From assembly GCF_030272615.1 (NCBI RefSeq), contig NC_081412.1, positions 473,044,157 through 473,108,156 of the forward strand: a stretch of 64,000 bases of DNA, written 5' to 3'. Shown piece by piece: positions 9,390 to 24,639 of this stretch; the first letter of the stretch is position 1; each line of letters starts with the position of its first letter. A program made the translations under genes and the position numbers. Source of the DNA: Cryptomeria japonica (lineage: Eukaryota; Streptophyta; Pinopsida; Cupressales; Cupressaceae). Below the pieces are notes generated by a model, which saw only the letters and a program-made list of their open reading frames with translations, was not told the DNA's origin and did not search any database.

Positions 9390-11103
9390 TTCGACTCATG
9401 TGATGCTATCTCAAATAAATGGTTGGATATCAGAACCTTCGTTATCAGGTAACAAACGCATGTGCACCCCAACAAAAGCATATTCTTTATTTTATGTTTT
9501 TTTTTTAATCAAAAGTGGCAAGCCACTGATATATATATTAATAAGAAAACCGATTTAAGAGCTCAATAGGGAAAGAACCAGAAAGAAAACCCTATATCCT
9601 TGCTCAGATACAGTGAAGAATAAGGAAGGAGGCTATGAGAAGAAGCCACTTGATCAGGAGAGATAAATAGGGACTACCCATAGAATGAGTCTCTTAGGGG
9701 CCAAAAAGAGAGTAATCGGTCGGGACGAGACCAGAGGAAACCAAAAATAACCAACCCCCTTAACTGGTTACCGTGGCAACTGACAGGCGTGAATATGCTT
9801 GTCGGAGCACTAATGAGCTGCAACAACCAGTTTCCGATTATGTTGTATCGATGCTTTGATATCGGTATGATATCCTTATGACTGGTTCATAAAAAGAAAA
9901 GCCTCCAATACTGGTGTTAGTCGACAAGCAAAGAAGATGACTCCTCTACCGGTTCGGTTGCCGTTAGATTTTCCACCCGTCAAAAAAGAGCATATTCTGG
10001 GTAGCAAAAAACAAAGCCGAAATAACTTAACTCATTCATGGCGGTGTCTTCCTGGGTCTGAATTGCAGGGGCATCGAAAGCAAGCAGAAGGGAAGTAGTC
10101 CATCCCGTGACTTCATCCCACGTTGGTATGTTGAGGTCTGGAACCCTATCTGTAGTCCGACCCCTTTCCACAAGTTGCGATATTTGCAAACAGGTGTCAA
10201 CTAAATTGTAAAAATAAAGGTACTCGTTTATTTTATGTTGTTGTAGGGTTGTGATAGGATTAAACTGTAAAAATAAAGTTACAAATTGACTTACACATTA
10301 TGTTTTAGCAACTTGCACAAGTTTAGTTCATGGTCTGTAAGATATGTTCTTATGCAAATTTGATATTATCTCAAATGAATGGTTGGATATCACAACCTTC
10401 CTCTTTGCATAATAAATGTATGTGCACCCCCAAAAATGTGTATTCCTCATTTTATGATGTTGTAGGGTTGTGATAGGATTTTATTATAAATATGAAGTGC
10501 AAGTTGAATTGCATATTGTGTTTCTCAACTTGCATAAGATATTTCATGGTTGGTAAGATGTGTTTTTTTTTCCCCCTCATTTGGTGTTATGTCAAATGAA
10601 TAGTTGGATCTATCATAATCTTATTCTTTAGGTAATAGAAGCATGTACACTTAAACAAAATGTATTCTTCATTTTATGTTGTTGTAGGTTTGTGATAGTA
10701 TTACATTGTAAATATGTAGTTGTAGATTGATTTACATGTTGTGTTTAGCAACCTACACAAGCTTAGTTCATGATTTGTAAGATATGTTCTTATGCTCATT
10801 TGGTGTTATATCAAATGAATGGTTGGATATCAAAACCTTCCTCTTTAGGTAACAAAGGTATGTGCACCCCATCAAAAGTGTATTCCTCACTTTATGTTAT
10901 TGTAGGGTTGTGATAGGATTGCATTGTAAATACAAAGTTGCATGTTGAATTATATATTATGTTTTTCAACTTGCACAAACTTAGTTCATGGTTAGTAAGA
11001 TGTGTTTGTTTCTTCATTTGATGTTATCTCAAATGAATGGCTAGATATCACAACTTTCCTCTTTAGGTAATAGAAACATGTGCACCCCAATAAAAGTGTA
11101 TTT
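9390..11103. repeat. Tandem array of a ~219-bp unit, interrupted by two insertions
   Basis: Units are marked by tatctcaaatgaatggttggatatcac (9405, 10365, 10586, 10805, 11023), each followed by tgtgcacccc, attttatgttgttgtagggttgtgatag and acttgcacaa..ttagttcatggt. Spacing between the last four is 218-221 bp. The 960-bp gap between the first two is explained by a 728-bp retroposon (9499-10226). The last unit is cut by the LTR element at 11104 and resumes at 21815 (ttactcattttatgttgttgtaggg). Confidence 0.85.
9499..10226 (-). mobile_element. Non-LTR retroposon (LINE 3' end) in minus orientation
   Basis: The insert begins on the plus strand with a T-run (the poly-A tail read from the minus strand). 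It is flanked by an identical 13-bp target-site duplication, tttattttatgtt, at 9486-9498 and 10227-10239. Removing it restores the 219-bp repeat unit. It contains only short frames, for example about 69 codons at 9980-10189. Family assignment beyond poly-A retroposon is not possible by eye. Confidence 0.7.
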
Positions 11104-12267
11104 TGTATATGCTTAAAATCATCATTGCTAAATAGGAAATAAGGAAAATCATGAATTCCTTAACTATTCAAGCAATTCAAACATAAACCAATGAAATAGA
11201 TGCATAATTTAATCAAATTAACCAATATAAAACTCCCTATTCTGTATCATAGCTTCCATTGTTATTCTCTTCTTTGTGGTATGGTGGCTCTTAGATATCA
11301 CGCTGTTAACTTGCAAGTGACACAAATATTCAAAGTTCGTGATTATTGAAAATGAAGAATTGATTCTGAATTTATAGATTTTTGGGTGAGATTGATTGAG
11401 AGGTGGAACAAAATGATTAAGAGGTAGAACTCAAGTGAGCTCACATGTTGATTGATCGTTGAACTGTTGATTTTGAGGTGGAATAGAATAGATTGAATAG
11501 TTAAATGAGTTAACTGATTGAGAAAAAAACCGATTAAAAGATGAAAAAGCATGATTGGAGGAGAATTAAAGAATGATGCAATCACTCAATTAATTGAATT
11601 AAAATAGATTGAATTGTTAACTGATTGATGATTGATTGAATTCTTTTTCGAAAAAAGCAAAGTGGAAGATAAAAATAAAGATTGGAAAGATAATGATTTA
11701 ATTAATTAATTTAGAATATGCTTGAACTTTGACTTTGATTTCCAATTTAATCTATGCATGAGATTTAATTCAAATATTGAATTTATTTTAATTCAATTTG
11801 TTATTTGAATATATTTAGAACTTGACTTTGATTTTCAATTTAATTTTTGAAATAATGCACATGTATTTGAAATTAGAAGAAATTAGAAGAAATATGAATT
11901 TGAATTTGAATTTGAAGAATTAATGAAATTAGATGAAATTAGAATTTGGTGAATTTAGAGTTAAAATTAGTTAATTAAATAATTTAAAGAAACTATTTAA
12001 CTATTTAGAAATTAAATTTAATTAAATAACAAAGATTATTTAAATTAAAGGATTAAAATCACAATTAATTAAATAATTAATATTTAATTAATGTTTAGAA
12101 AAGGGCTAATAATTAATTGATGAGAGAAATAGAAATTTAAATAATTAGTAAGATGATGAAGAAATATGAATTTAGAAGAATAAGATTAATTAAATAATTT
12201 AAGAGTTATTTAACTAATTGGATGAATAATTAGTACATGATCGATGAGACATTTTTAGGTGTCTACA
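11104..12267 (-). repeat. 3' LTR of the LARD element
   Basis: The plus strand runs from tgtatatgcttaaaatc to atttttaggtgtctaca. It is co-linear with 20613-21809 throughout, and its inner part is rich in aattaa/atttaa words. Confidence 0.9.
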
Positions 12268-12283
12268 TTTGCCCCTCTTTGAG
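12268..12283 (-). promoter_or_regulatory. Polypurine tract of the LARD element
   Basis: Read on the minus strand, the bases just before the 3' LTR are CAAAGAGGGGCAAA, a purine run at the position where plus-strand DNA synthesis is primed. Confidence 0.75.
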
Positions 12284-13319
12284 ACAATATCAGAACGATG
12301 TTGTTTCAAAGAAAACGAAAAATTTTCCTGCCCCAGTATGCTCTAGTAACACTTAGGGTGTAATGCCCCCTCGAGAGATTGTTTATGCATTAAAGGTATG
12401 AATGATCTCTCAAAAGAAGAAAAAAGTGAGAGAGAAGAATAGTTAGTTGACTAGAGATAGAGATAGGTGCTGTGAAGATGATATTGAGATAAAATATGAG
12501 AGAATGAACCTTAGAATGAAATAGAATGAAATATGAGAAATAGAAGCAATTGAGGATGATTCATATTAGATGATAGATATATAATGATAGACTGAAAATG
12601 AAGATGATGGTTTCACGAACTTTTGTGCCTTTATTCATAGCACAATATATTCATCACTGAGCCTTATTATGTGACAATGGAGATTTGCACATCAGGGTAT
12701 AAGGAACCAAGATGTAACGATATCTCATTACAGAAACAAACACGTTGCAGACAAGGAATGAACCCTCCATTCTGGGAATAATGTTAGGGGTCGAGGTATG
12801 TGGGGTAGTCACAAGAATAGTTATCCTTCATGGGATACTTGCCGAATGAACGTACCAATCACAAACACCCACTGGAACTATTGCCCCAGAACATCATTGG
12901 TCCACACCACAAACAAAAAACAAAGAAAAAGATCATGCCCATCACGGCTCCTGTAGTCACTTGTGGACATCCTTGAGTAGCATAGGAACATGATCCATCA
13001 CCAAATGATAAAAGATAAAGACTAACTAGGAAAAAATTCAGCAGCCATACTGATCTGCGTCTTTGTTTTGATTGCTTGATGTGATAGTTGATAATGTCTG
13101 ATCTCAAAAAATGTGGACCTCATTTAAGACTGACCTGTTTGATTTCGAGTCTATCCTATTCTATTTAAGACAAGAGATCACTTGCAATGAATATGATACG
13201 ATTGATAAGACAATTTGATCAATTGTTTGCAGATGTTTGATTGGATAGTTGCATCCTTTGTTAACTTCGTGCGAAGTGTTTGCTGGATATCTGCTAGGGT
13301 GTTTGATTCTTGCAAGACA

Positions 13320-13650
13320 TTTTATTGCAAGTTTTTTGATTGTTTTTGGATTTTGTGGATTGATATTTGAATGTTTTTGATTGAGTTTTTCAGGATTGTA
13401 TTTGGATGTTTTTGATATTTTCTCAGGATCGTATATGAATGTTTTTGGTTGATTTTTTCAAGATCGTATATGGATGTTTTTTGATATTTTTTGGTTGTGT
13501 TTTTCAGGACTTTATATGATTTTTTGGATTTTTTCAGAACTTTATATGGATATTTTGGTGTTTTTGGTATTTTGGATTTTGTGTTTTTCACTGTTTTTTA
13601 GATTTTTTTAGGACTTTATATGATTTTTAGGATTTTTGCAGCTATGCCCC
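13320..13650. repeat. Minisatellite in the LARD interior (ttttcaggactttatatga type)
   Basis: Degenerate units of about 30-45 bp (gattttttcaggatcgtatatgaatgtttttgg and variants) repeat roughly eight times. Confidence 0.7.
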
Positions 13651-13983
13651 CAGTGTGTACCAAGGCAAGGAATATTATGAGTCGATGAATGAACTGTCGA
13701 GGTGAAGATGGATAAGAGAAAGATGGAGGTAACTTATTATGGAATCAGAGATGAGTTGGTTTCTAAGGGCTATCACGCGATGGATAAAATGTTTCCAAGC
13801 TAAGGGATTTGACAATGTAAGGTGATGGAATGGTGCATTGAATGACATGTGGTCTACATGAAGGGACATGTCAAGAGCTTTTTTGAAACCATGTTTTTGC
13901 ACTTTTTAGTTTTTGTCCTTAGTTTTGATCAAGATCAAGGGATAGAAAGGGGATACAGATAGATATAAGATATGGATAGAAGA

Positions 13984-14172
13984 AGCAAGATCGTAGATAG
14001 TGATGGGTTAGGAAGTAAGGAATATATATGATAAGGGATATGGACTAGAAGGTATGAATAAGGTGAAGCAAGATCATAGATAGTGATGTATGATGGAAGC
14101 AAGGAATATATATGATAAGGGATATGGACTAGAAGGTATGGATAAGGTGAAGCAAGATCATAGATAGTGATG
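13984..14172. repeat. 84-bp tandem repeat, about 2.2 copies
   Basis: The start gcaagatcatagatagtgatg occurs at 13984, 14068 and 14152, with ggaatatatatgataaggga and ggactagaaggtatg between. The copies are nearly identical, so this duplication is recent relative to the element. Confidence 0.85.
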
Positions 14173-15197
14173 GATGGTGTTTATGAAGATCTTTAGCTTT
14201 GTCAAGATCAAAGATGAAAAAATAAGATGGATGTAGATAGGGTAATGGACATTGGAGGAAGGATAATGGGAGATGTGACATAAAGGATAGAGTGGATAGA
14301 GGTCTTCATTTGCAAAAAGGGTGATGTGTAAAATTAGCACAACATCTAGTGCCGCCCGAATAAGTGTTCTTGAACATTTCAAAGATAAAGACCCAACCCA
14401 TACTTAGAACCTTTAGAAAATTCAACTGAACATATCTAGCGACTAGGAAGCATACTCAAAAGGGAAGAAGAATCCCAAGTTGGATCAAAGTACTTAGTCT
14501 TTGATTACCCATGGGTGTGCAAGTGGGTTCATTCCAACTCATATGATTATTGTAATGGTTAGAATTCAACACGACTAGCTATGTGAGTTATCTTGACTTC
14601 AAAAGCATCCTAGATAGAGCCTTGTTGCCAGCAAGCGTTCATAGCTCCGATGAGGTTATCACTGTAATCTCACGAATATTGCTCTATTTCCAGCCAGGCG
14701 TCCATAGCCTCGATGGAGTTACTCGCATGTTCCCATAGCAAAGCATTTTGACATTGCATTTCATTGCATTTTTGCTTTTCTTGCTCTTTTTTTTCTTTTT
14801 CTTTTGATCCTTTGATATTGATTTTTCTCTTATTGATTCTTTTGTGCATTGGCTTGCAAACAATGAAGCTCACATGGGCCTGAGAATTATAGTGGCACTG
14901 AAGCAGGATTTTAGATTTTTTCACTAGCCACATCTTCACTGAAGAAATCACAATGATATAGAGTGATTGATTAAGTGTGTGATATATAGTAATCTAAAGA
15001 TGTCGGTATCAAGATACAAGTGATTTATCTTTTCGGATCGAGTATGCATCCCAACCAAAAGATAGTGTTAAAGAGGAACAACCTCAGATTCTGAAGCGTT
15101 TCATGAATAGATATCTAGGAAATGGACTGAACACAAGATTGAGCATGGGTGAGTATGTGACAAAATGACACAAACACCTATTTCATCGATGAAGAAT

Positions 15198-17645
15198 TTA
15201 TGCAAAGGATTGAATCGGAGGGATGGAAGGATGGAAAATAGGTGTTGGATGATATCTATAGGATGTTGGAATATTTGAGCAAGAATGGATGGAAATGTCT
15301 TCAATATCAATGTTGGAACACACCTTAAGAGGTGGTGGAGTGATGGAGGACAAGTGGATTTTAGATTTTGATGGAGGAGTGGATGTGGAATTCGGGGCAT
15401 AACGACCTAAAATTGATAAAGGAGGTGATGAAACAATAGATTTGGGAAGTGGAAGATGTGTAGATGGACAATTGAAGGAAGCTTTTGGAACAAGAAGTCT
15501 AGATGCAACTTTTGATTTTTCTTTGGATTGCAATGCTTTTATGGGAATCCACATTGATTTTTCTTTTTCTTTTGCTTCTAGTTCTTTAGAAGACTTTGCT
15601 TCTATGAGAAATTTAGGAACCCAAATAGTTTTTGATTTTTCTTTTCTCATAATGGACCTTTGTAGCCTTTTGAATATTGCAATTCTCTTTTGGATCAAAT
15701 TTTTATTTGATTTTACATGTCTTTTAGATGGAGCATGTTGATCTTTTGATGGATATGAATTTTTGGACTCTTGGAATTTATGCTTGACATCCAAATTTCT
15801 TTCAGAGCGAATGGGATTCCTGGATGAATAGGAATGGTATGAATGTCTTTTAGATGGGTTGATGTAGGTAGATGGTTGGAAGGTGCTCCAAGATGTGTAC
15901 CTTTGTTGATCTTGATTAATGATAGGGTAACTGGATTGTGAGCTAGGGGTCATATGGATAGGCGATGGAGGAATGTAGGGTCCTAAGATGGATGGAAGGG
16001 AGGAAAAATTTGATTTTGGAATAAAAGGACCCAAAATGGATTTGAAGGATGAATATATATGTTTATGCTAGAATTTAGAAGAAGAGACACTTGGATTTTG
16101 ATATGGAAGAGGATCATGATGTAGACTTACTTGAATAAAAGTGGAGGAACCCATTTGATAGGTAAGTGGTTCATGAATAGCTTTGATAGGGGTGATGGGA
16201 ACTTGTGGAGGATTAGGAGTATTATGACATGGAGATGAAGGGAAACTTTGACCTTTACTTGGAATAGGATCATTGGAGTTTGTGCTTTGCTCTTGATTTT
16301 GAATTGGATCATTGGATTTTGCACTTTGCTCTTGATTTTGAATAGGATCATTGGATTTTGCGCTTTGCACATTATTTTTAATTGGATCATTGTGAATTGA
16401 AGGGATACCATGATATTTCTTAGGAATTGGATGTTGAATGGGACTTGGCAAGGCATTTTTCTTTTGAGATGGAAGGGGATCATCGTGAATGGAATACAAA
16501 AGGATGAGGGTTATCTTTATGAGATTCTTCATAGGTGGGATCTTGATCAATAATTGGATTAGATTGGAGAGTCATTGAATCTTGATCTTGATTTATGTTA
16601 GGACTCATTTCTTCTGACTTTGGATTATCCTCTTGGCACGGGGTAGGAGTTTGGATATGTCTAGGAGACTCTTGGAAGATTTCAACACTTTAGCCTGATG
16701 AGAATGGATTTTGAATGAGACTCTCTGTAATAGGAGTATATGACGTGATTGGGTCTTGAATTTTTGAAGCATGGAAGGGACTAGTACAATGAATTATATT
16801 AGCTTGGAAACTTGTTGTTGATAGTTGTTGGAAGGTTGCGTTATTGGATAAAGATGGTGTGGACTGCTCTTGTGTGACTTTAGAGTATGAGGAAATGGTG
16901 GAAGATATGGAGGCTACTTGAGGTGCAAAGTCTTGATGGGAAGAGCCATTGCTAGACATGGGAAATGACCTTGTTGCATGATAGGTGACACATTGACCAT
17001 GTTCGATTGATGTCTAAAGGGTGACATGTTTGTAAATACACTTGCATTCATTTGGGACACCCTTGGTGGTGTATTTGAAGACATAGGAGGATATTCACAT
17101 ACATGTGATGTGACTGAAGACAAAATTGATTGTGTAATTGTGCGTGACCTTGGTAGTGGTTGACTTGTTTGCACAATTTGTGGTGCTAAGAGTTGTGTTG
17201 TTTGTTGTATTGGTTGTTGGACTTGCATTATTGGATGTGTTTGCAGTTGATATTGGTTTCTCATGTTTATTTGTGTGAGAATAGATGGTATGTCTGATTG
17301 CATAATAAAAGCTCGCACATCAACTGGCTCTAAGTTTGTATTGGGATCTCCAAATTTTTGAAATAGTTTGGACATCTAGGATCTATTCTCTTCAATTTTT
17401 TTAACCATTTGTTCTAATATCTCTATTTCTTGAGCTAGTTTCTCTTCAAGTGATGGAGAAATAGGTAAGACATTTGTTTGTTCTTGATAAGTTTGATGCA
17501 TGTTTTGGGACATATATATGTTGGATCGAGATGATTGATTGTTTGGTTGCAATGACATGGTCCCACGAAAGTTGGAAGTTTGATAAGGTTGATGTTGTCT
17601 CCTAGAAGTTTGGGAGCTTGTTTCAACCATTGCACTATATGACAT
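15198..17645 (-). pseudogene. Degenerate gag-like frame of the LARD element
   Basis: Read on the minus strand from 17645, about 815 codons stay mostly open. Stops at 17376 (TAG), 16690 and 16068 (TAG) and frame changes near 16950 and 16600 break the frame. The N-terminal part ends in a Glu/Lys-rich coiled-coil-like stretch (LEEKLAQEIEILEQMVKKIE). The middle is rich in Gln, Pro and Ser (many SIPSS/PISPSL-like runs). The C-terminal part has lysine-rich segments with WVPKFL and MWIPIK. There is no zinc knuckle and no enzymatic motif. A gag-like structural role is inferred only from its position after the PBS. Confidence 0.5.
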
Positions 17646-17949
17646 TTTCTTTTGGATTTTTGAAGTTTAGGGATGAAATGCAATGCAACTAAGGGATGAA
17701 AGTGCAACCCTATTTTTTTTGAAATTTTGAGAATTTTGAAAATGGACAAATGCAACCTATGTTTATTTTCATTTTTTGACAAATTGGATTAAGGAATGAC
17801 AAGATGAAATCCTAAAGAACGATAATGCAGCCTATGTTTTTGACGAATTTGATCAAGGAATGACAAGATGAAGTCCTAAAGAATGACAATGCAACTTTGG
17901 ACTTGGATTAGGGAACAACCTAATTTTGAAGATAATGCACAATGGAGAT

Positions 17950-18480
17950 AATGATTTGACCCTATGTCTTATGAGTATGAAGACTATGCAAGGACTAAAA
18001 ATAGGATTATGACGACTGTGCAAGGACTTATGCAAAGATTATGACGACTATGCCAGGAGTTATGTGAATATTATGACGACTATGAAAGGACTATATGTGA
18101 AGATTATGATGACTATGCAAGGAGTTATGTGAAGGCTATGACGACTGTGCAAGGACTATGTGCAAAGATTACGAGGATGCAAATAGGATACAAATGAGGG
18201 CTTTATAAGGACTATGCAAGACAATGTAAGGACTTATATGAAGATTATGATGACGTATATGAGGACTACAATGCAAGGACTATAATGGGGACGATAATGA
18301 GGATGATACAAGGACTTATGCAAAGTAAGGATGTAAATGATGACTATAATGAGGATGCTAATGAGGACAATAATGAGGACGATGCAAGGACTTATGCAAA
18401 GTAAGGACACAAATGAGGAGTATAATGAGGACGATAATGAGGACGATGCAAGGACTTATGCAAACCCTAAGGACTCTAAG
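17950..18480. repeat. Minisatellite: gactatgcaaggacttatg-type units
   Basis: Units of about 30 bp built from gaagattatgacgactatg and caaggacttatg repeat some fifteen times with drift. The end of the array turns to gaggacgataatgaggac. It lies in the leader, upstream of the degenerate gag-like frame. Confidence 0.8.
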
Positions 18481-19780
18481 AAAACCTATGGTCACATGTA
18501 TGTAAAATTTTGGACTTTGTCGGACTGTCTGATGCTTCAAGATAGACTTTGTTTCAATTAACTCTATTTGTGGGACATGTCTTTTTTCATTTCTGAAAAC
18601 ACTGTTTGAAGATAAGTATAGTTGGATGAACTGTGTTTTGACAAACTCTGAGAATTCAAAGCTACACAAGGTAGGGCCTAAAATAGCCTAAATACTGACT
18701 CAATACTAGTCTAGCACAATGATACATATAGAGACACAAAAGACAATCTTAGGCTGGATAGTGGAAACCGTTCAATGGGGGCCCCGCAATAAAATACCGA
18801 AACAAGACAGAAATATAGAGAGTCTGACAGCACTGGCTCCACTCCATGACACACACTTCTCGGGCATGCCAGTCTCTCTTACCTCGAAGATCCAAAGATC
18901 TTATCATTGAGGATTTTCTGTCTCATCATGCAAGGTACATGAAGGGTATCTATGGGGTACGATCCACACACCCGAAACCAATAAACATGAGATTTGGGTT
19001 ACTAAGTTAGTTCTTATTGTAAGTTTCGAGGGATCCCGATCCAATGATGGATTCTCAGAGAAAGCCACTTAAGCATTTAGTTAAGCTTATCAGTGCAAGG
19101 AAGGCCCCCACATACGTCGAATTCACTCAACACTCTAGCTGCCTGACCAGTATGTTTACATAGCGGCTCGAAAAACCCGCTCGAGAGTACACTGGGAGAG
19201 ATGATATCCCCAACGTATCCCAATTCGAAGTACCTATGTGAAGTGATGAAATCCCTAGTCAAAGATACCCCTCACTACTAAAAAGAAAAGTGGGTGTCGT
19301 TATCATCCTTCCCTCTCCCCCAAGACCTCGAAGGCGGGTGGAAAGGTACTTAATGCAACAATAGGTCCACCCAAGACACAAAAAAGTTCTTTTTCCTTTA
19401 TATATATTGCAATGTGTGATTTATTCTATTCATAAGGCAGATTCATGTCAATTTTACAGCCCAAGCTGAGGTGTGAGATACACGTGCATGTCTATTTTAA
19501 ACACCAAAGTGAAGTGTGAGATCATGCATATCAATTTTAATCCAAAATTTATTTTAATCACCAAGATGAAGTGTGAGAACATGCATGTCAATTTTAAACC
19601 CAAAATCCAAAAGTGAGTTAACCCTAAAGGATCTTGCAATCAAATTGTTAATAGTTTCAAAATAATTTGGGATGATCAAGCATTCTTTGTAATTTTTCCA
19701 CACGCTACAAACAAGGAATCACTAACCAGAAAAACACACAAAAAAATAGAAAATAGAAAGTCAAATTGTCTATTAAACGA
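18481..19780. other. LARD leader segment, no gene
   Basis: Only short frames are present here. A GC-richer stretch near 18760-19340 looks different from its surroundings, but I recognise nothing in it. At 19455-19600 the words gtgtgag at.ca.gcatgtcaattttaa recur three times with about 50-bp spacing. Confidence 0.45.
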
Positions 19781-20485
19781 ATGCGTGATACTAACTGGAC
19801 AAATGCATAATGATAACTATATGAATGCATAATGATAATTGAATGAATGCATAAAACTGACAGGACGAATACGTTGAACTAACATGACGAATGCGTGAAA
19901 CTGACAGGATGAATGCATCGCAGATAAACATAAAATTCAAAAAAACCCTATCAAAGGCATAAACTTCACTAGAAACTTGCAAAATAGAATGTCAAACCCT
20001 AGTCAAATCTCTCATCAACCAGTCTATATTAATCAATTCCTATTTCACCATGTATGATAGAACAAGGCTGTTGTATCTGGAAATAGCTTCTTGGTCTTCT
20101 AGGTCTTGTATTCTTTTTTTTGCCTTCAAGATTCTCTGGTAATGTCTGGCTTGCCTCCTTTGTTCAGCTATTCTTCGAGCACCTAAAATCTTAAATTTCA
20201 CCTTATGTGCCATGAGGTATTATATTAAAAACATCATATAAGGATAAAAACTTCAGATTTATAGTATTGAATATAGAATTCAGACAGAACAAAGAATTAT
20301 AAATAAGAAAAATATAATAAATAGAATGCCTAAATATTAACAACGAATGCATAATCCTTTTTGAATGAATGCATAATAATCTTTGCACAAATGCGTAATA
20401 GGTTTTGCACGAATGCATAACCCTGACTGCATGAATGCGTGATTCTGTTTGAACGAAATTGTGATTCTGTCTGAACGAATGCATG
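19780..20485. repeat. Two clusters of ~21-23-bp repeats (gaatgcataatg type) near the LARD 5' LTR
   Basis: The word (ac)gaatgc(a/g)t(a/g)a is spaced about 21-23 bp apart at 19780-19925 (six to seven units, linked by actgacaggac). It occurs again at 20343-20480 (seven units). The two clusters share the unit but are 400 bp apart. They sit 130-830 bp inside the primer-binding site, where packaging or leader sequences lie in LTR elements. Confidence 0.75.
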
Positions 20486-20590
20486 ATGTTTAAATCTGCC
20501 TTTGAAATTCGTACAAAACCTGCAAAAAATATGAAATACTGTATGATCCTGCCAAAATGCAAAACAAAAATAGAGGGTTAATTAGCTGTT

Positions 20591-20609
20591 GTTCATGTCG
20601 GGTTCACCA
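20591..20609 (-). promoter_or_regulatory. Primer-binding site of the LARD element
   Basis: The minus strand reads TGGTGAACCCGACATGAAC three bases inside the 5' LTR. It starts with TGG, as expected for pairing with a tRNA CCA end. It is not the initiator-Met type (TGGTATCAGAGC) used by the Copia elements later in the window. The priming tRNA was not identified. Confidence 0.6.
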
Positions 20610-20612
20610 AAA

Positions 20613-21809
20613 TGTATATGCTTAAAATCATCATTGCTAAATAGGAAATAAAGAAAATCATGAATTCCTTAACTATTCAAGCAATTCAAACATAAACCAA
20701 TGAAATAGATGCATAATTGAATCAAATTAAACAATATAAAACTCCCTATTTTGCATCATAGTTTCCATTGTTCTTCTCTTCTTTATGGTATGGTGGCTCT
20801 CAGATATTGCGCTGGTAACCTGCAAGTGACACAAAGATTCAAAGTTTGTGATTATTGAAAATGGAGAATTGATCATGAATTTATAGATTTTTGGGTGAGA
20901 TTGATTGAGAGGTGGACCAAAATGATTAAGAGGTGGAACTTAGGTGAGCTCACATGTTGATTGATAGTTGAACTGTTGATTTGGAGGTGGAATGGAATAG
21001 ATTGAATAGTTAAATGAGTTAGCTGATTGAGAAAAAAACCAATTAAAAGATGAAAAAGCATGATTGGAGAAAAATTAAAGAATGATGCAATTAATCAATT
21101 AATTGAATTAATTAATTAAAATAGATTGAATTGTTAATTGATTGAATGCTTTTTGGAAAAAAACAAAGTGGAAGATAGAAATAGGGATTGGAAAGATAAT
21201 GATTTAATTAATTAATTAATTTAGCATGTGCTTGAACTTTGACTTTGATTTCGAATCTAATCTTTGCATGAGATTTAATTCAAATATTGAATTTGTTTTA
21301 ATTCAATCTGTTATTTGAATATTTATAGAACTTGACTTTGATTTTCAATTTTATTTTTGAAATCATGCACATGTATTTGAAATTAGAAGAAATTAGAAGA
21401 AATTAGAAGAAATATGAATTTGAATTTGAATTTGGAGAATTAATGAAATTAGATGAAATTAGAATTTGGTGAATTTAGAATTGGAATTAGAAGAATAAAT
21501 TAGTTAATTAAATAATTTAAAGAAACTATTTAATTATTTAGAAATTGAATTGAATTAAATAACAAAGATTATTTAAATTAAAGGATTAAAATCATAATTA
21601 ATTAAATAATTCATATTTAATTAATGTTTAGAAAAGGGTTAATATTTAATTGATGAGAGAAATAGAAATTGAAATAATTAGTAAGATGATGAAGAAAAAT
21701 GAATTTAGAAGAATAAGATTAGTTAGCTTAATTAAATAATTTAAGAATTATTTAACTAATTGGACGAATAATTAGTACATGATCAATGAGACATTTTTAG
21801 GTGTCTACA
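20613..21809 (-). repeat. 5' LTR of the LARD element
   Basis: The plus strand runs from tgtatatgcttaaaatc to atttttaggtgtctaca. It matches 11104-12267 with scattered transitions and a few short indels. Confidence 0.9.
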
Positions 21810-21814
21810 TATTA

Positions 21815-22230
21815 CTCATTTTATGTTGTTGTAGGGTTGTAATTGGTTTTAAAATATTTTTCTTTATAATGGTGACATAGATTTATTCCATGTCTTCTAT
21901 GATAACTTAAATTGTATATTTTAGTGTAGGTTCAAAAACACATTGTGTTTTCCAACTTAATTTTTTTCCTTGCTTTCAAAGGCAATTTATTTATAATGGC
22001 AAGATACTCTACATGTCTTTCATGTATCTTGACTTGAATTGTGAATTTAGAGCATATTCAAAAAAATTATCATGTTTTTAAAAATGGATTTTTTGGATTT
22101 GAAAGGCATTTTGTTGTTAATGATGATAGAGACTTAAATTCCATGTCGTCTAGATGTCCATGTTATTTTAAATGAGGTCTCTAAAAATTGATAGTGATTT
22201 GGGCTTTTCTCTTCTTAGCCAACTTCAACC
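21815..22230. repeat. Resumed 219-bp unit followed by ~130-bp diverged repeats
   Basis: The first 40 bp continue the array unit that was split at 11103. After that, tttataatgg(tg/c)a.atag and catgtcttctatgata/catgtctttcatgtat recur about every 130 bp (21870, 22000, 22125). Confidence 0.6.
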
Positions 22231-24580
<2,350 letters not shown>

Positions 24581-24585
24581 CCAAC

Positions 24586-24639
<54 letters not shown>

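Larger units (their letters stand above)
11104..21809 (-). mobile_element. Complete LTR retrotransposon, non-autonomous (LARD), minus orientation
   Basis: Two LTRs of 1164 and 1197 bp (by eye about 93% identical) bound an 8.3-kb interior. Both have TG...CA ends when read on the plus strand. The target-site duplication is tattt (11099-11103) against tatta (21810-21814), one mismatch. Orientation is set by a primer-binding site next to the right LTR and a polypurine tract next to the left LTR. The minus-strand LTR start TGTAGACACC is common in plant Gypsy elements. In the interior I find one degenerate Pro/Ser/Gln-rich frame and several minisatellites, but no protease, reverse transcriptase or integrase motif on either strand. 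It inserted into the 219-bp tandem array. Confidence 0.85.

Noticed and set aside
12859-13107. 82-codon minus-strand frame with a hydrophobic stretch in the LARD interior
   Set aside because: No known domain. Isolated short frame in a degenerate non-coding part of the element.
19780-20485. CRISPR-like regular repeats
   Set aside because: Units are degenerate, spacers are not unique, and the array lies in the leader of a plant LTR element.
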